From Hymenoscyphus infarciens (taxonomy: Eukaryota > Ascomycota > Leotiomycetes > Helotiales > Helotiaceae), in NCBI GenBank assembly GCA_001414345.1, contig LLCB01000049.1, positions 1 to 64,000 of the forward strand: a DNA stretch of 64,000 nt. The letters are read 5' to 3'. Made by a program: the position numbers and the translations under genes. The notes beneath the pieces are model-generated. The model was given only the letters and a program-made list of their open reading frames with translations, did not search any database and was not told where the DNA came from. Every line of letters begins with the position of its first letter. Positions within the stretch are counted from its first letter, which is position 1. Below, piece by piece: positions 24,944 through 36,046 of the stretch.

Positions 24944-26023
24944 TCAGGAGGGTTTTGGGAGGGGGTTTATCTTCAATCCGGACAAGTTGATACGAGCACC
25001 AGGTACAGATGGTGGAGGGGGTCTTTCTCTTCCACCTTGATTTAACTGTAACCCAGACAAGTTGATACGAGCACCAGGCACAGGTGGTGGAGGTGGTACT
25101 CCACCGCCTTGATTCAACTGTAATCCAGACAAGTTGATACGGCCACCACCTGGTGGAGGCGGTGGAGGTGGTCTTTCTCTACCGCCTTGATTTAACCGTA
25201 ACCCAGATAAGTTGATACGAGCGCCAGGTGGAGGTGGTACTCCACCGCCTTGATTAAACTGTAATCCAGACATGTTCAGAGGGCCATCAGGTGGTGGACG
25301 GTCATCACCGGGTCTACTCCAGTCTCTTCCACAATACGGCGTACACTGATGCTCCCGCATAACCGCGCGAATAGCTTCCGGTCCACCATCATTCTCCCCA
25401 TACCCACCGACAACTGGACTCAGGAAAACTGGGTCAGTAAGCACATAATACGGATCTATCCTATTCCCAGTCAGATCATCCGTATCAAGAATGCCACCTT
25501 GCAAATCACAGATCAGATTTCTCCCTTCCGAAATATGGTATGACCAATGAGTGAAAGCAGCCATAGCATCATAACGAGGAATTCCAAAAAATGGTCTGTT
25601 CCTGTTCCTTTCATTGATTACGCCCACATATTTTTCCCAGCCACTGATGCCATTGATAAATGGCTCAACCATCGTAACGCCTTGTCCGGTATTCTCCATA
25701 AGCGAAGACGAGGAAGCTGTCCTACTTCCATCTGCACGGATATGGAGGTCCCAAACCTCAAATCTGTTAAGAATGACCTTGTAAGGAATTACTTGTGCTC
25801 TATTGAACAAGTCGATCATTTGCTGAGCTCCATTTAATATGTTCTGCTCTGCTCTAATGTGTGCAAGACTGCCGTTCAGGAACGTCTTAGCAACGCAAGC
25901 TGTGTTTCTTCTACGACCATCGGTATATATACCTCGATACGCTACCTTAAATGTTCCCCTTTCAAAAGGCTGCGCAGAAACATCTGTTCTAGTAGAGAGA
26001 TTGTGTCTTCCGTGTTCAGACAT
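24944..26023 (-). CDS. Alpha-kinase (MHCK/EF2K-type) with C-terminal tandem repeats
   Basis: A single intronless 359-aa frame. Residues ~20-232 form an atypical alpha-kinase domain: ERGTFKVAYRGIY, then VAKTF with the ATP-binding Lys46, VEPFI.G..WEKY, FTHWSYHISEG (His159), CDLQGG with catalytic Asp173, LTDP at 196-198, and the zinc ligands His225-x-Cys227-x3-Cys231. All core residues I can check are present. Residues ~248-359 are five copies of an INLSGLQLNQGG unit separated by alternating GGVPPPP and RERPPPP linkers. Alpha-kinases phosphorylate Ser/Thr, often in helices; the substrate here is unknown. It stands alone, flanked by long gene-poor DNA. Confidence 0.9.
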   Translation of the reverse strand: MSEHGRHNLSTRTDVSAQPFERGTFKVAYRGIYTDGRRRNTACVAKTFLNGSLAHIRAEQNILNGAQQMIDLFNRAQVIPYKVILNRFEVWDLHIRADGSRTASSSSLMENTGQGVTMVEPFINGISGWEKYVGVINERNRNRPFFGIPRYDAMAAFTHWSYHISEGRNLICDLQGGILDTDDLTGNRIDPYYVLTDPVFLSPVVGGYGENDGGPEAIRAVMREHQCTPYCGRDWSRPGDDRPPPDGPLNMSGLQFNQGGGVPPPPGARINLSGLRLNQGGRERPPPPPPPGGGRINLSGLQLNQGGGVPPPPPVPGARINLSGLQLNQGGRERPPPPSVPGARINLSGLKINPLPKPS

Positions 26024-26951
26024 TTTCTTCGATCAGAGTAGTAGATTTCAGATATAGTTATTTAATAAATAGTAGAGCACACACGGATCTAATTATACAC
26101 ATTTACAGTTTACTGTTTAAGCTAGAAGAAAAATTGCTTAGCTTATACCTTTGTCTTCCGAAGTTGCTGTCACAAAACAATAATGCTTTGTTTTGAAAAG
26201 ACGCTGTTAGAAAGAGAACAAAGAATACAAGACTTTCACTCATCATCACACCTGGAGTTTTAGTTTACAAGGAGGTGTCAGAATCGAATTTAATGGGCAT
26301 GAATGAAATCGCCTGAGGGAGAGGCTATACCCTCAGCAGCAACTTAAATTACACCCATAGCAAGATGAACGCCAACATATCCTGCCCCGATACCTCCTCC
26401 CATCGCACCTATCTCACTTTCACCTTATTCCCGCTGCATACTCGACAAGGTTAAAAATAAGAAACGAGACCTGCAGCATCAAAGAGCACAACGTAGAGGA
26501 AAATCGGAAAAACAAAAGCAAAATACAGGCAATGCAAAGGATGTTAGGTTTTAGCAACCTCATAATGGCATCGTGTGGATGAAGGAAGCTATTGATTAAA
26601 GGATGGATGGATCGATCCAAAGGAAGTTACGTGTGATATTGGACCAGACGAAGAAGGGGACCAAGGGAAAAATTCGTGTTGGAAATTGGACGCTGGAGAC
26701 TAGAAGAGGGTGAGATAGGTGTTGACTCAAGCAAGACTTGCTTGGATTATTCTATGGGAAAGGAAACTCGCAACCAACAATGGATTGTCCAATTATACCT
26801 AACTCTTTGTTTGTGATTGTTCCTGTTCCCAACCCAACACCAACAATCACAGCCAAGTGAACCAGATACTAAATCCGTAAGCCGGACTTCTAAATTTTAC
26901 AAACCAAAGTCATTTCTTCAATAAGCAACACTGAACCACAAACCAACCAAG
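26024..26951. promoter_or_regulatory. Divergent intergenic region
   Basis: About 930 bp between the starts of the alpha-kinase (minus) and the first small CPxCG gene (plus). It must contain both promoters. No repeat, RNA or further gene was seen. Confidence 0.5.
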
Positions 26952-27344
26952 ATGGAAAACCCACCCCCAAACAATCAACGACCCATCACCCGCATGCCAG
27001 AAACTGACAAGCCTCCCCAATACACAAAAATTTCCTACCAAACAGCCCCGAAATACACCAAAGAACCCACAAAACAGCCATGCATTCTCGAATACCTAAG
27101 TCCAGGCAACAAAAGCGCCGAAGTAACGATGAACCGCTACTGTCAATCCGAAAGAAGAGTTACAAGCCAAGAAAACGAGGGAGAGTGGAGTATCGAGGAC
27201 TTGAAAAAGGGGTTAAGACCGTATATGTTTTCGAAACACAAAGAGATAGCTGGTTCCTGTACAAGTTGTCCGCAATGTGGGAATGAGGTCTTGTACGCAA
27301 ATGCTATGGAGTGGATGCGAGAGCCTATTGAACTAAAAGAATAG
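26952..27344 (+). CDS. Small hypothetical protein with C-terminal CPxCG knuckle
   Basis: A 130-aa intronless frame with a good start context (accaagATGg). The N-terminal two thirds are Pro/Thr/Lys-rich and look disordered. The end contains SCTSCPQCGN at Cys106 and Cys109, exactly 25 residues from first Cys to C-terminus. The partner two-Cys half of a normal zinc ribbon is missing; Cys102 is the only other nearby Cys. It lies 320 bp upstream of a second protein with the same architecture. No known family recognised. Confidence 0.55.
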   Translation: MENPPPNNQRPITRMPETDKPPQYTKISYQTAPKYTKEPTKQPCILEYLSPGNKSAEVTMNRYCQSERRVTSQENEGEWSIEDLKKGLRPYMFSKHKEIAGSCTSCPQCGNEVLYANAMEWMREPIELKE

Positions 27345-27664
27345 GATCACAGGAGTGATGTAGAGTTCTCGGGCAAGCACACCTCTTTCGGGAGAAAATA
27401 GCAGATAAAACAAATGTAACGCCCCCTTCAAAAACAGGTAGCTAAGCATATTTAGTGACGTTATGTGAAGTCTCCCAACTCACGAAAAAGTACGTGACTC
27501 GAGAATAATTCAAGCAAAATTCCATTCACAATTCCCCTTAAATCCGCAACTTACTTCGTGAATCCATCACTCAACCTCTATAAATTCCACGACCAATTCA
27601 GTACACCTCCAAGCTTCAACTAATTCTGATGCCCGTCCTCTAAAAGTTCGTTCAAAAGATCAAA

Positions 27665-28198
27665 ATGTCTCTCCGTCTACCCTTCATAAAATCCGTACAA
27701 GAATTGGAACCCAAAGAAAACACAGAGCCCAAACCCCATTCCCGGCTACTAAGCAAACCGCATAAACCGTCCCGAGATCTCCCCACACAAGCAATGCCAT
27801 CGTTCGCTCCGAAAGGCTCTTTTGCACCCTCGCTTGCACCCTCGCTTAACGAACAAACGAACCACAACGATCGAAATACCCAAAACAACGAGAGCAAGCA
27901 TAACGAATCCTCCACTAGCATCCTGAACATACCCTCATCAACCCCCTTCTCAAGTCCCGCGAAACCCACACTACCTAACCTCACAAACCTATTCTCCTCC
28001 TCCCGACCATCAACTCCCAACTTTATAAATCTATCCTACACATCCACGTTTGATAAACAACAATTTGAACTCAGTATGAATGCCGAATACGCGAGCCCTT
28101 TTTGGTCTGAGACGATGTTGTGTCCTCTTTGTGGAAAATTGCTGGATATAGATGCCGAGGCGGCAAGTTGGATTGTGGGTATGGGTTGGACGGCTTGA
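27665..28198 (+). CDS. Small hypothetical protein with C-terminal CPxCG knuckle, paralogue-like
   Basis: A 177-aa intronless frame starting in a good context (gatcaaaATGt). Residues 1-125 are Ser/Pro/Asn-rich and disordered, including the direct repeat FAPSLAPSLN. The C-terminus holds CPLCGKLL at Cys153 and Cys156, again 25 residues from first Cys to the end, followed by an Ala/Trp-containing helix as in the neighbour. The shared layout suggests an old tandem duplication, although the disordered parts do not align. Function unknown. Confidence 0.6.
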   Translation: MSLRLPFIKSVQELEPKENTEPKPHSRLLSKPHKPSRDLPTQAMPSFAPKGSFAPSLAPSLNEQTNHNDRNTQNNESKHNESSTSILNIPSSTPFSSPAKPTLPNLTNLFSSSRPSTPNFINLSYTSTFDKQQFELSMNAEYASPFWSETMLCPLCGKLLDIDAEAASWIVGMGWTA

Positions 28199-28930
28199 GT
28201 GGTAGGGGAAATGGAACTTTGGGGGAAAGGACAGGGAGAGAATAAGAAGAGGGAGAGAGGGATGGTAAACGAGTGATGATTTAATGTAATGATAAGCAGC
28301 AACATAAAATTCTAAAAATGGGGACGATCTAAATTGAATTACAAAAGAGCCCATTACAAGCACTAATACCGAATCAAAGTGTATCCAATCATTTATCCCA
28401 CTCAACCTTCACAAGGATTTTCAACAAGAGTATTGATCACGTGACCCAAGAACAAAGCCTCCTACCTAGCTTTTTGCTTCCCAGGACTTGGGGAAACTTT
28501 ATCGCGATCGTGGGATATCTGAGAGGTCCTGATTAGGAATACCGGGATAAAAAAAAAGGCAAGACATGTAGGTCGTGCTGGTTGATGATTGAAGTTTTCC
28601 CTTCTCGTTGCCTTGGTTCACGATCGGGAATGCCAATTTCTTCTCAAAACAGTTATTATCAAAAAAGAGCCCTGCGGGCACCTCTTCATTCTCAAGTGGG
28701 TGATGAGTCAATTTTTATACTTATTGTTCCTCTCTATTGGGATCGATTCGGCGTCCAGTGATTCATCCTTGGTGGATCCAGTGGATTCCCTTGTACCAGT
28801 GTCGCCCATTTTGGTGCCATTTTCGGGCGGCAAGCCTGAAATGGACGCCGAACACCCTCTAAAAAGTCCAGAAATAAAATTATGGCAGCAAAATGTACAC
28901 AACATATAAAAACCACCTCAACCCAGAAAG
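28199..28930. other. Intergenic, no gene seen
   Basis: About 730 bp between the CPxCG gene and the ankyrin relic. A plus-strand open frame ending at 28909 has a hydrophobic stretch but no start context or family feature, and I did not accept it. Confidence 0.5.
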
Positions 28931-30130
28931 ATGTTGATCTCACAGCCTCCCGCGATAAAGCGAGCCATCAAAAAGGGAGATCTTGAAGAAGTACGACGTC
29001 TCCTCGATACCGGCACCAGTCTCACTGAGGCACCCGATGTCGAAATTCTTTACTCCCCACTTCTTCTGGCCTGCGACTATGGCGACTTTTATATTGTCAA
29101 ATTCCTGATTGAGCGAGGCCATCCTGTTGACATTCTCGATGCTCACTTTTCCACGCCATTTTGTTTCGCTGCGCTGAAGGGATCCCTGGATATCGTTAAA
29201 CTTTTGCTAGAAAATGGGGCATCATTTGAGAATGAATATTCCAACCGGACTACTGTTATCCGACTGGAGACCGAAGATGCGCAGTGTATTGCAATGAATG
29301 TGCACTGGCTTGACGTCGCGTCGTGTTTACTGGATTGAGGAAGATGTTTGAGGTCCCAGACTTTGAAGGAGTTAGGGCGTGTCTAGAGGCTGTACTCAAG
29401 ACTCAGAAGGGGTCCATCCCATCATCGATGCGATTCTGGAAAGGCGAAGGCGGTAAACTTCTTTTTATCGAGGACGAGAAGAAATTGAAGCCGACGAAAT
29501 GGTTGGACTTGATTATGTATATTCTTCGGAAACAACCTGAGGAGGGTATTGGTCCTACGAGCAAAGACGAGGAGGGACGTACAGCAATGTCAATCATTGT
29601 GGACATCAACCACTTGGATACTAAAGTTTCTTGTAGAGCAAGGAGCTTCTGTATCGGAAACAATACGAGAATTCGATGAGACAACATTACATGTTCTGGC
29701 CTCGACTGGCTCTTTGGAAAGAGTGAAATTCATGCTTGATCATGGCGCGGATGTTAACGCTCCCACGACCTCCAACGCTACTCCACTTCATCGACCCCTT
29801 TACCATCCTAAGGTTGTCAGACTACTTGTGGAGCGAGGTTAACTAGGCGCTAAACCTTTGGAAATCGTGAATTTGTTACTAGACTATAACCCCGACTTGG
29901 AAGCGAGGGATATCCACGGTACCACACCTTTACATCGCGCCGTTGCTATCGGAAATCTGAGGAGATGTAGGGGTTGCTTGACAATGGTGCTAATGCTAGA
30001 GTCACCGATTAAAAGGGCTTGTGTTGTTCCAGAATCGAAAAGAAAAGCACTGGCCAAACTGTCTATGGAAAATTTGAAGGGCATCGTACTAAAACCAAGA
30101 GAGTCTGTGAAAAAAATCGAAACAATACCC
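28931..30130 (+). pseudogene. Ankyrin-repeat protein pseudogene
   Basis: Starting at ATG 28931, ankyrin repeats are clear: AIKKGDLEEVRRLLDTG, PLLLACDYGDFYIVKFLIERG and FCFAALKGSLDIVKLLLENGA. The frame stops at 29336-29338. Ankyrin coding resumes in another frame (FEGVRACLEAV), shifts again near 29620 to FLVEQGAS...TTLHVLASTGSLERVKFMLDHGADVN, hits TAA at 29840-29842, and continues with VNLLLDYNPDLEARDIHGTTPLHRAVAIGNL before further damage after 29960. At least two frameshifts and several stops break what was a protein of roughly 350-400 aa. No intron set that I could find repairs it. Confidence 0.8.
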
Positions 30131-30179
30131 GGAAAAATATATGACGAGTCTCAATGTTCGCGTTGTGGTTTGCTTTCAG

Positions 30180-30480
30180 GTTTAACACACTTTCTGGGAG
30201 GTGGCTTACTAGCGAGTAACTATAGCGTAAGTTAATTGACAACTCACCTACGAGTAACTCATAGCTTACTCGTTAGTATCTCGTGGCTTGCTCGCGGGTT
30301 ACCCATGGCTTCTCGAAAGAATTTTACAGCTTACTTGCAACTTACCTAACTGACAGCTTACTCGCGAGTTACTCGTAGCTTTACTCGCAAGAAACTAACA
30401 GCTTACTCATAGCTTACTCGAGTGTTAATAGTCCACTCGCGAATTACTGAGTTACCGATACATGATAAGTTACTCGCAAT
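30180..30480. repeat. Degenerate AGCTTACTCG repeat array, copy A
   Basis: About 300 bp made of imperfect copies of AGCTTACTCG and related words (TAGCTTACTCGTTAG, CAGCTTACTCGCGAG, TAGCTTACTCGAGTG), interspersed with GAGTTACTCGTAGC. Spacing is irregular, about 20-40 bp. A second array with the same core occurs at 60880-61220. The array overlaps and follows the decayed 3' part of the ankyrin pseudogene. Confidence 0.7.
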
Positions 30481-31328
30481 AACATAAATGCATTATCATC
30501 AAAGAACGATATCTGAACAGTTACCTATAGAGCGATGATTTGATCTTGATTTAGGTTTTAAGGTCGCAGGAATTCGTAACTGATTATCTCTCTGCTCCGC
30601 TTACCTGATTGTTCGATTAAGACTGGAAAAAGAATCTAATTGTCCTAAACCTGTAACAAATATAATTGTAATTACTTTATTCACCTAGAACTTTTAGGAC
30701 AGTTTTAGAAGGGAAAGCGCTTTACGAATTCCTGAAACCCTGGTGGGGAAAAGCCTGATTGTTCCCGCAGGATCCTATCTTTTGAGCTCCAGCACGCTCA
30801 TATAGATAATAGTACAAAAACCCAGTGCATTTTAGATAGAAGAAGAATAGAAAGTTGAAGTTGATTTTTCTGTTCCGATTCGGGGTTACAAGGTAGTTAA
30901 AGCCGACGGTACGAAGAAGATCACGTGGCACACCAGCCACCGCCTTATTTTATAGGCTCCACCAGGCTCCCAACCTCCTCCACCCCAATCTGCACCACAT
31001 CTTCTCCCCGCCATGATTTCTTGTCGCATCAACACCATCACCCACCATTGCTTTCTTTTTTGGTAATCAGTGTCGCTGCATCGCACTCCTCTCCTTTTTC
31101 CCTCCAACGCGACCGTCACCTTCGACTGGGACCCGAATCGACGCGTGGTGGAAGAGACTTTGCGACCGCCTGATTTCGCGGACACCATCATAAACAACAC
31201 ACCGACGCGCTTCTATTTGCACCCAACCCACCCCCATCGCATCGACGACACACCAACACCCCTCGCCACTTGGCGCATCAACATATTGCATAGCTTAGCC
31301 CTCGCTACTCTTCCATCTTATCGTCAAC
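30481..31328. promoter_or_regulatory. Upstream region of RAD21
   Basis: About 850 bp. The last ~400 bp are C/A-rich and fit a 5' UTR and promoter for RAD21. A short inverted pair (TTGTCCTAAA near 30640 and TTTTAGGACAG near 30690) lies in the distal part. No gene was seen. Confidence 0.45.
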
Positions 31329-33299
31329 ATGTTCTATTCCGAGACCCTCCTCTCCAAGACCGGCCCTTTAGCTAGGGTCTGGCTCTCGGCCAATTTGGAG
31401 CGCAAGCTATCCAAGAACCATGTTTTACAAGCCAGTGTCAAGGACAGTGTTCAGGCGATAGTAGAACCAAATCAAGCTCCCATGGCCTTGCGATTGAGCG
31501 GTCAGCTTCTGTTGGGAGTGGTCCGAATCTACAGCCGAAAAGCGCGTTATTTACTAGACGACTGCAATGAAGCTCTCATTAAGATCAAGATGGTACGCGA
31601 CGGCACCACCGTCTTCTGTGGCTCTACTAATCCGTTCTGTTAGGCCTTTAGACTCTCTGGCAATAACGATATCCCCGCTGGCCTCCACATGCCTTCTCGC
31701 GACGCGCTCATGCTTCCCGATGTCCTTACCGAAGGAGATAACCTCGAAATGCCTCCCATGCCAGACGCCTCGTTCCTCTTGTCACAAATTGACGATGATG
31801 CACAAACTGGACGTAAGCGTCGGGCCGGAAGTCGCGATATCAACCTACAAGAAGATTCCAATGGCAGCCAATTTCTGCAAAACAGTATCGAAAGCCAAAA
31901 GGAGGAGGACCTATTGGAACCAATTGACGACCTCGATTTAGGAATTGATTTTGGTATTGACTTTGGAGACGTGGAACAAACAAAGGGTGACGAGACCACC
32001 ATGGAATTCGGTCGAGACGCCCCAGAAGCCCGCGCCCCGGAGGACGACCTTTTGAGTGAACTGAACGTGCAATTACCCGCCAAGGATATCATTGAACCAA
32101 GTGTTGAGCGCGACACATCTCTCAACCTTGGTTTCGACGATGACGGCAATGTTGAAATGCAAGATGTCTATGATTTACCCCCAGATGTCTCCGAGCTTCC
32201 CGCAGCACCCCTCATTCGACCCGAACGTATTTCCGAATCACCACTTTCCGATTATGATGAGACGGTCATTCAACAAGGAGAGGCTGAGCACCTCGGAGAA
32301 CGTAGTCTTTTCGAGCCTGGAGAAACCCCAGAGGCAGAAGCTGCGGCTGCTCCTCAACGAGCCAGAAAGGTCAAGGTTTTGGTACCAGACGACTCTACTC
32401 AATTAACCAAAGCACACATCCGAGCTCAAGAGCAAAACCGAGAAAAGATCCTCCGACCTCAATCATTCCTTCCTCGCGACCCGGAACTTTTGGCACTGAT
32501 CGAGATGCAAAGAAATGGAGGATTTGTTTCAAGTGTCATTGGTGATGGACGAAGTTCAGCATGGGCTCCCGAGCTTAGAGGCATGCTTTCACTTGATACT
32601 ATCCGAAAGAGCAGCGAGCTTAAGCGTAAGCGTGATAGTGGTGTCGCAGATATGGACTTCGACGAGGAACAAGGACCACAAAAGTCTCCACGGCTTGATC
32701 TCGGCGAAGAGGAGGAGGAGGATATTAGTGCTGGACTAGGCGATGCTGGTCTTGGTAGAAAGAGTCTCTCTGTTGCACCAGAGGGAACAATGATCGAAAT
32801 GGCTGGTGATGACGGATTTATGCCAAATGTGGAGGAGGATGACCACAATCCAAGTGCTGGCTTGGAACCAGAGTCACCAGGACCCAACTTCGACGACACC
32901 ACTGCGCCATTAGTCCACCCAGCCGATAGTGGCCCTGTTTCACTAGGCACCAAACACGCTGTTCACTTACTTCGAGATCGATTCGGTGCCGAGGCGGCCG
33001 ACAGTCCTGACAGGCGCAAGAAAACAAGCGTTCTTTTCCAAGACCTCTTGCCGGAAAGAACAACAACTCGAGCAGACGCCACCAAGATGTTCTTTGAAGT
33101 TTTGGTTTTAGCAACAAAAGACGCAGTCAAGGTCGAACAAGCTGAATCTCTACTTGGTGGACCAATTAGAGTACGAGGCAAGAGAGGTCTCTGGGGCGAT
33201 TGGGCCGAAGCAGGGGCTGGTGGTGAGATTGCTGAAGAGGAAGAAGCAGGCCCTTCGCATGGTCTGGAGCGATCTACTTCTATTGCTATTGCTACGTAA
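31329..33299 (+). CDS. RAD21: Cohesin kleisin subunit RAD21/SCC1/MCD1
   Basis: Two exons, 31329-31592 and 31644-33299 with a 51-bp intron, encode 639 aa. The N-terminus is the kleisin SMC3-binding domain: [22 protein letters not shown] at the start, then [27 protein letters not shown] at residues ~53-79. The middle is acidic and disordered, where separase sites normally lie. The C-terminal winged helix that binds SMC1 is at ~550-610 ([21 protein letters not shown], then [13 protein letters not shown]). RAD21 closes the SMC1-SMC3 ring for sister-chromatid cohesion. The mitotic rather than REC8 paralogue is favoured by the full N-terminal motif and length, with moderate certainty. Confidence 0.95.
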
Positions 33300-34462
33300 A
33301 GATTGGATTGAATCTGACTCTTTTGAGACGGGAAACTGCATTGGTGTATAAGTATGTATTTGCATATTCAGTAAATCAGGACGAACGCCAGGTACTGAAT
33401 AGTGGCGTTAAAGGGGTAGTTACGTGAAGTGTTATATTTCACCGGAGGAAAAATTCGGTGTGGATGGACGGGCGTTTGGGGCGTTCGATTTGATATCCCA
33501 AGTCCCCATATGATGTGAATGCTCGTAGTGCTTTGGTTTGGTTTGGTTCGAGGTTTCTTACTGAATAGCATTATGGAATAAAAATTCTTTTTAATAACCA
33601 CTCTCACAGCAAGTAGCCTCGCGAAATGCGGCAGTAAATACATCTCGTCATTCCAGCTACCCTTGAAGATAATTACTCTAAACACTTGGAACAATTTAAA
33701 ATTTTTACCTAGGTGTTTTGGAACAATGAAGTCTAAGTGTTCCAAAGTATTTGGTAATTTTTTCTCTTATCATTTTCCCAGCAAAATCGACCAGTGAGGT
33801 TTTAACAAAGACGAGGGTGACGTCTATTCCTCGGAAATCTTACTATACATCGCGAATCTTATTTATAGCTTATATTCTCGTGATCTCGAAAAATTCTTCT
33901 CGCGATCTATTCCTTTTAATCGCGTACTAAAAGGTAAGTCCAAAATGTCTTTTGTATTAGGTAAGACGGCCTTATTCTCCGTCACGTAAAGTTGGAAAGG
34001 ATATACTTATTAACTTGAAAATTGTTTCTGCGTGCTCGGGCTCGCGTTTAGTCGAGCGAGCTGCCATAGACGCCGAAAGCGCTGAAAAAGCTTCTACATG
34101 ATTTTCCTCTAGTTTAATTCTATTTCAAATCTGCCTTTTTAAGTTCACCTCTCCCTATTGGTCTGTTTTCTTTCCCGTTCTGTTCTAGATTCTTGCCCCT
34201 GTTGTTTGGAAGGTACACTAATCATAATTTACATGGATCTCTTCTTTGGATCCCGACGAGATGATTCAGCACAGCTCTGACGACTAGACAAAGCTTTTCA
34301 TCAAAAACGAGGCTATTTAAAACGATACTGAAGTCCTTTCCAAAGCCTTTCCAAAGGTCGCTTCTTCACATCGTTGAAAAGATCTCTACGCCTGTTGCGC
34401 CATAAACCACTCACAAACAAATACCCCACCACTTCACCTGGGCGACTTTCGCCACCGTAGCT
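33300..34462. other. Intergenic, no gene seen
   Basis: About 1.16 kb between two plus-strand genes. It is AT-richer from 33540 to 33990. The word TTGGAACAAT is directly repeated near 33681 and 33716 and the region ends with the promoter of the DUF3533 gene. Nothing else was resolved. Confidence 0.5.
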
Positions 34463-36046
34463 ATGGAGAAACTCCAAAACATCCTCATCCCCTCACGAAA
34501 ATTATATCCTCGCGCCCATGAAGCAAATCTTCCTATAGATCACCCTTCTATCCGTGGTCCAAGGAGGGGCTTCTTTAAAGCGGCGGCGAAAAATTTCATT
34601 CTTCTACAGCTTCTCTTTCTCGGACTCTTTGCCTACATCTTCGGGGCGCTTTTTCAACAGGGGGATAGGGTGCATTTCTTGAATGTGCTTTTTGTGGATT
34701 ATGATGGGGGCGCAGTGGGAGAGAGTGTGAGGACGGCTTTTGGGGGGTTGAAGGGAAATGGGTTTTTTACGCTGGTTGAGAGACCGGGTAGTGAAGTTGA
34801 GGAGGGGAGCTTGAGGAGTTTGGTTTGTGAGGGGCGGTATTGGGCTACGCTTAGTATTGAGAAGGGGTCGAGTGAGAAAATTGAAGCTGGGTTGAGAGGG
34901 ACGGTGTATGACAAAGAGGGAGTGATGAGTTATATTTGGAACGAAGCACTTTACTCCTCAGTCGTCGATTCAGTCATCCCATCGAACCTCGTTACTCTCT
35001 CCTCCGCAGCTCGAGTTGCATATTCAAAGGGGAACTTCACCGACATCCCTCTTACACCAAACTCGATCTCAGTCTTCGCGGATCCATGGCATCTAAAAAG
35101 TGTAAACATCCAACCAACAACCCAAGGCTCAAGGACTATTTACAACACCATCGTCATCATCCTGCTCTTGATCCAAGAATTCTTCTACCTCGGAACAATC
35201 AACGGACTCTACGACGCCTTCAAAATCTACTCCCGTCTCAACCCTCACAGAATCATCATCTTCCGCTCCCTCCTCTCCCTAGCGTACTGCTTCATCGGTT
35301 CCCTCTGCGTCGCCGGCTCCATCTGGGCTTTCAAATCTGGCTGGCACGTTAACACGGCGCAATTCTTCCTCACCTGGGCTGATCTCTGGATCTTCGCGCA
35401 TTTGAATTTTTTGACCTTTGATGTTTTCACGATTTGGCTTCCTACGCCGTTTGTGCCGATGGCGTTGATTAGTTGGGTTATTTTGAATGTGACGAGTATA
35501 ATTTTGCCGTTTGAGTTGAGTGCCGGGTTTTATAGGTGGGGGTATGCTATGCCTGCACATGAGGTCTATCAGATTTTGATTGATATTTGGAGCGGGGGGT
35601 GTAATCCAACATTAAGACACTCCCTTCCTGTCCTCTTTGCGTACGAAATCTCAGGTCTCTTTCTCAGCGGTCTGGGTGTTCATCGGAGGTGTCATTACGC
35701 TGTTATCAAGGAGGAAGGCGAAAAAGCGGCGTTTCAGGCAAAGATTGATGCTGCCCTGGAATCCGAGCGAGCGAATGGTACTTCGAGGAGGAGGGGTAGC
35801 ACGGCGACGGATGGAAGACAGAGCGCCGAAGCGGAGAGCAAGATCGAACCTAGTGATGAGAGCCAAAGAGAAGAAGAGAGGGAGAGGGAAGATGCGGTTG
35901 AGGAGGCGCTTGAGCGCGAAGAGTTGAGTGGGGTTATTGAGAGGGAGACGACGAGGATGAGGAGGGAGCAGAGTAGGGGCAGTAGGGCGGTGGATTTCGG
36001 TCCTAGTTTTGGATTCCGATTTGGGGCTGGGGAGGAGAGTGAGTGA
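34463..36046 (+). CDS. DUF3533 / SNG1-like membrane protein
   Basis: A single 527-aa frame. Six membrane segments are visible: one near residues 42-63 (FILLQLLFLGLFAYIFGALF), a large extracytosolic domain ~70-225 with FVDYDGGAVGESV, then five helices between ~227 and ~410 (IVIILLLIQEFFYLGTI, SLLSLAYCFIGSLCVAG, FFLTWADLWIFAHLNFLTF, VPMALISWVILNVTSIILP, LFAYEISGLFLSGLGVHRR). This is the DUF3533 layout of yeast Sng1, a plasma-membrane protein linked to nitrosoguanidine resistance and phospholipid asymmetry. The last ~110 residues are a charged Glu/Arg coiled tail. It converges on the monooxygenase gene. Confidence 0.88.
   Translation: MEKLQNILIPSRKLYPRAHEANLPIDHPSIRGPRRGFFKAAAKNFILLQLLFLGLFAYIFGALFQQGDRVHFLNVLFVDYDGGAVGESVRTAFGGLKGNGFFTLVERPGSEVEEGSLRSLVCEGRYWATLSIEKGSSEKIEAGLRGTVYDKEGVMSYIWNEALYSSVVDSVIPSNLVTLSSAARVAYSKGNFTDIPLTPNSISVFADPWHLKSVNIQPTTQGSRTIYNTIVIILLLIQEFFYLGTINGLYDAFKIYSRLNPHRIIIFRSLLSLAYCFIGSLCVAGSIWAFKSGWHVNTAQFFLTWADLWIFAHLNFLTFDVFTIWLPTPFVPMALISWVILNVTSIILPFELSAGFYRWGYAMPAHEVYQILIDIWSGGCNPTLRHSLPVLFAYEISGLFLSGLGVHRRCHYAVIKEEGEKAAFQAKIDAALESERANGTSRRRGSTATDGRQSAEAESKIEPSDESQREEEREREDAVEEALEREELSGVIERETTRMRREQSRGSRAVDFGPSFGFRFGAGEESE

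Noticed and set aside
30636..30712. Short inverted pair TTGTCCTAAA / TTTTAGGACAG as a possible TIR element
   Set aside because: Arms of about 10 bp and a ~50-bp interior without target duplication are too weak.
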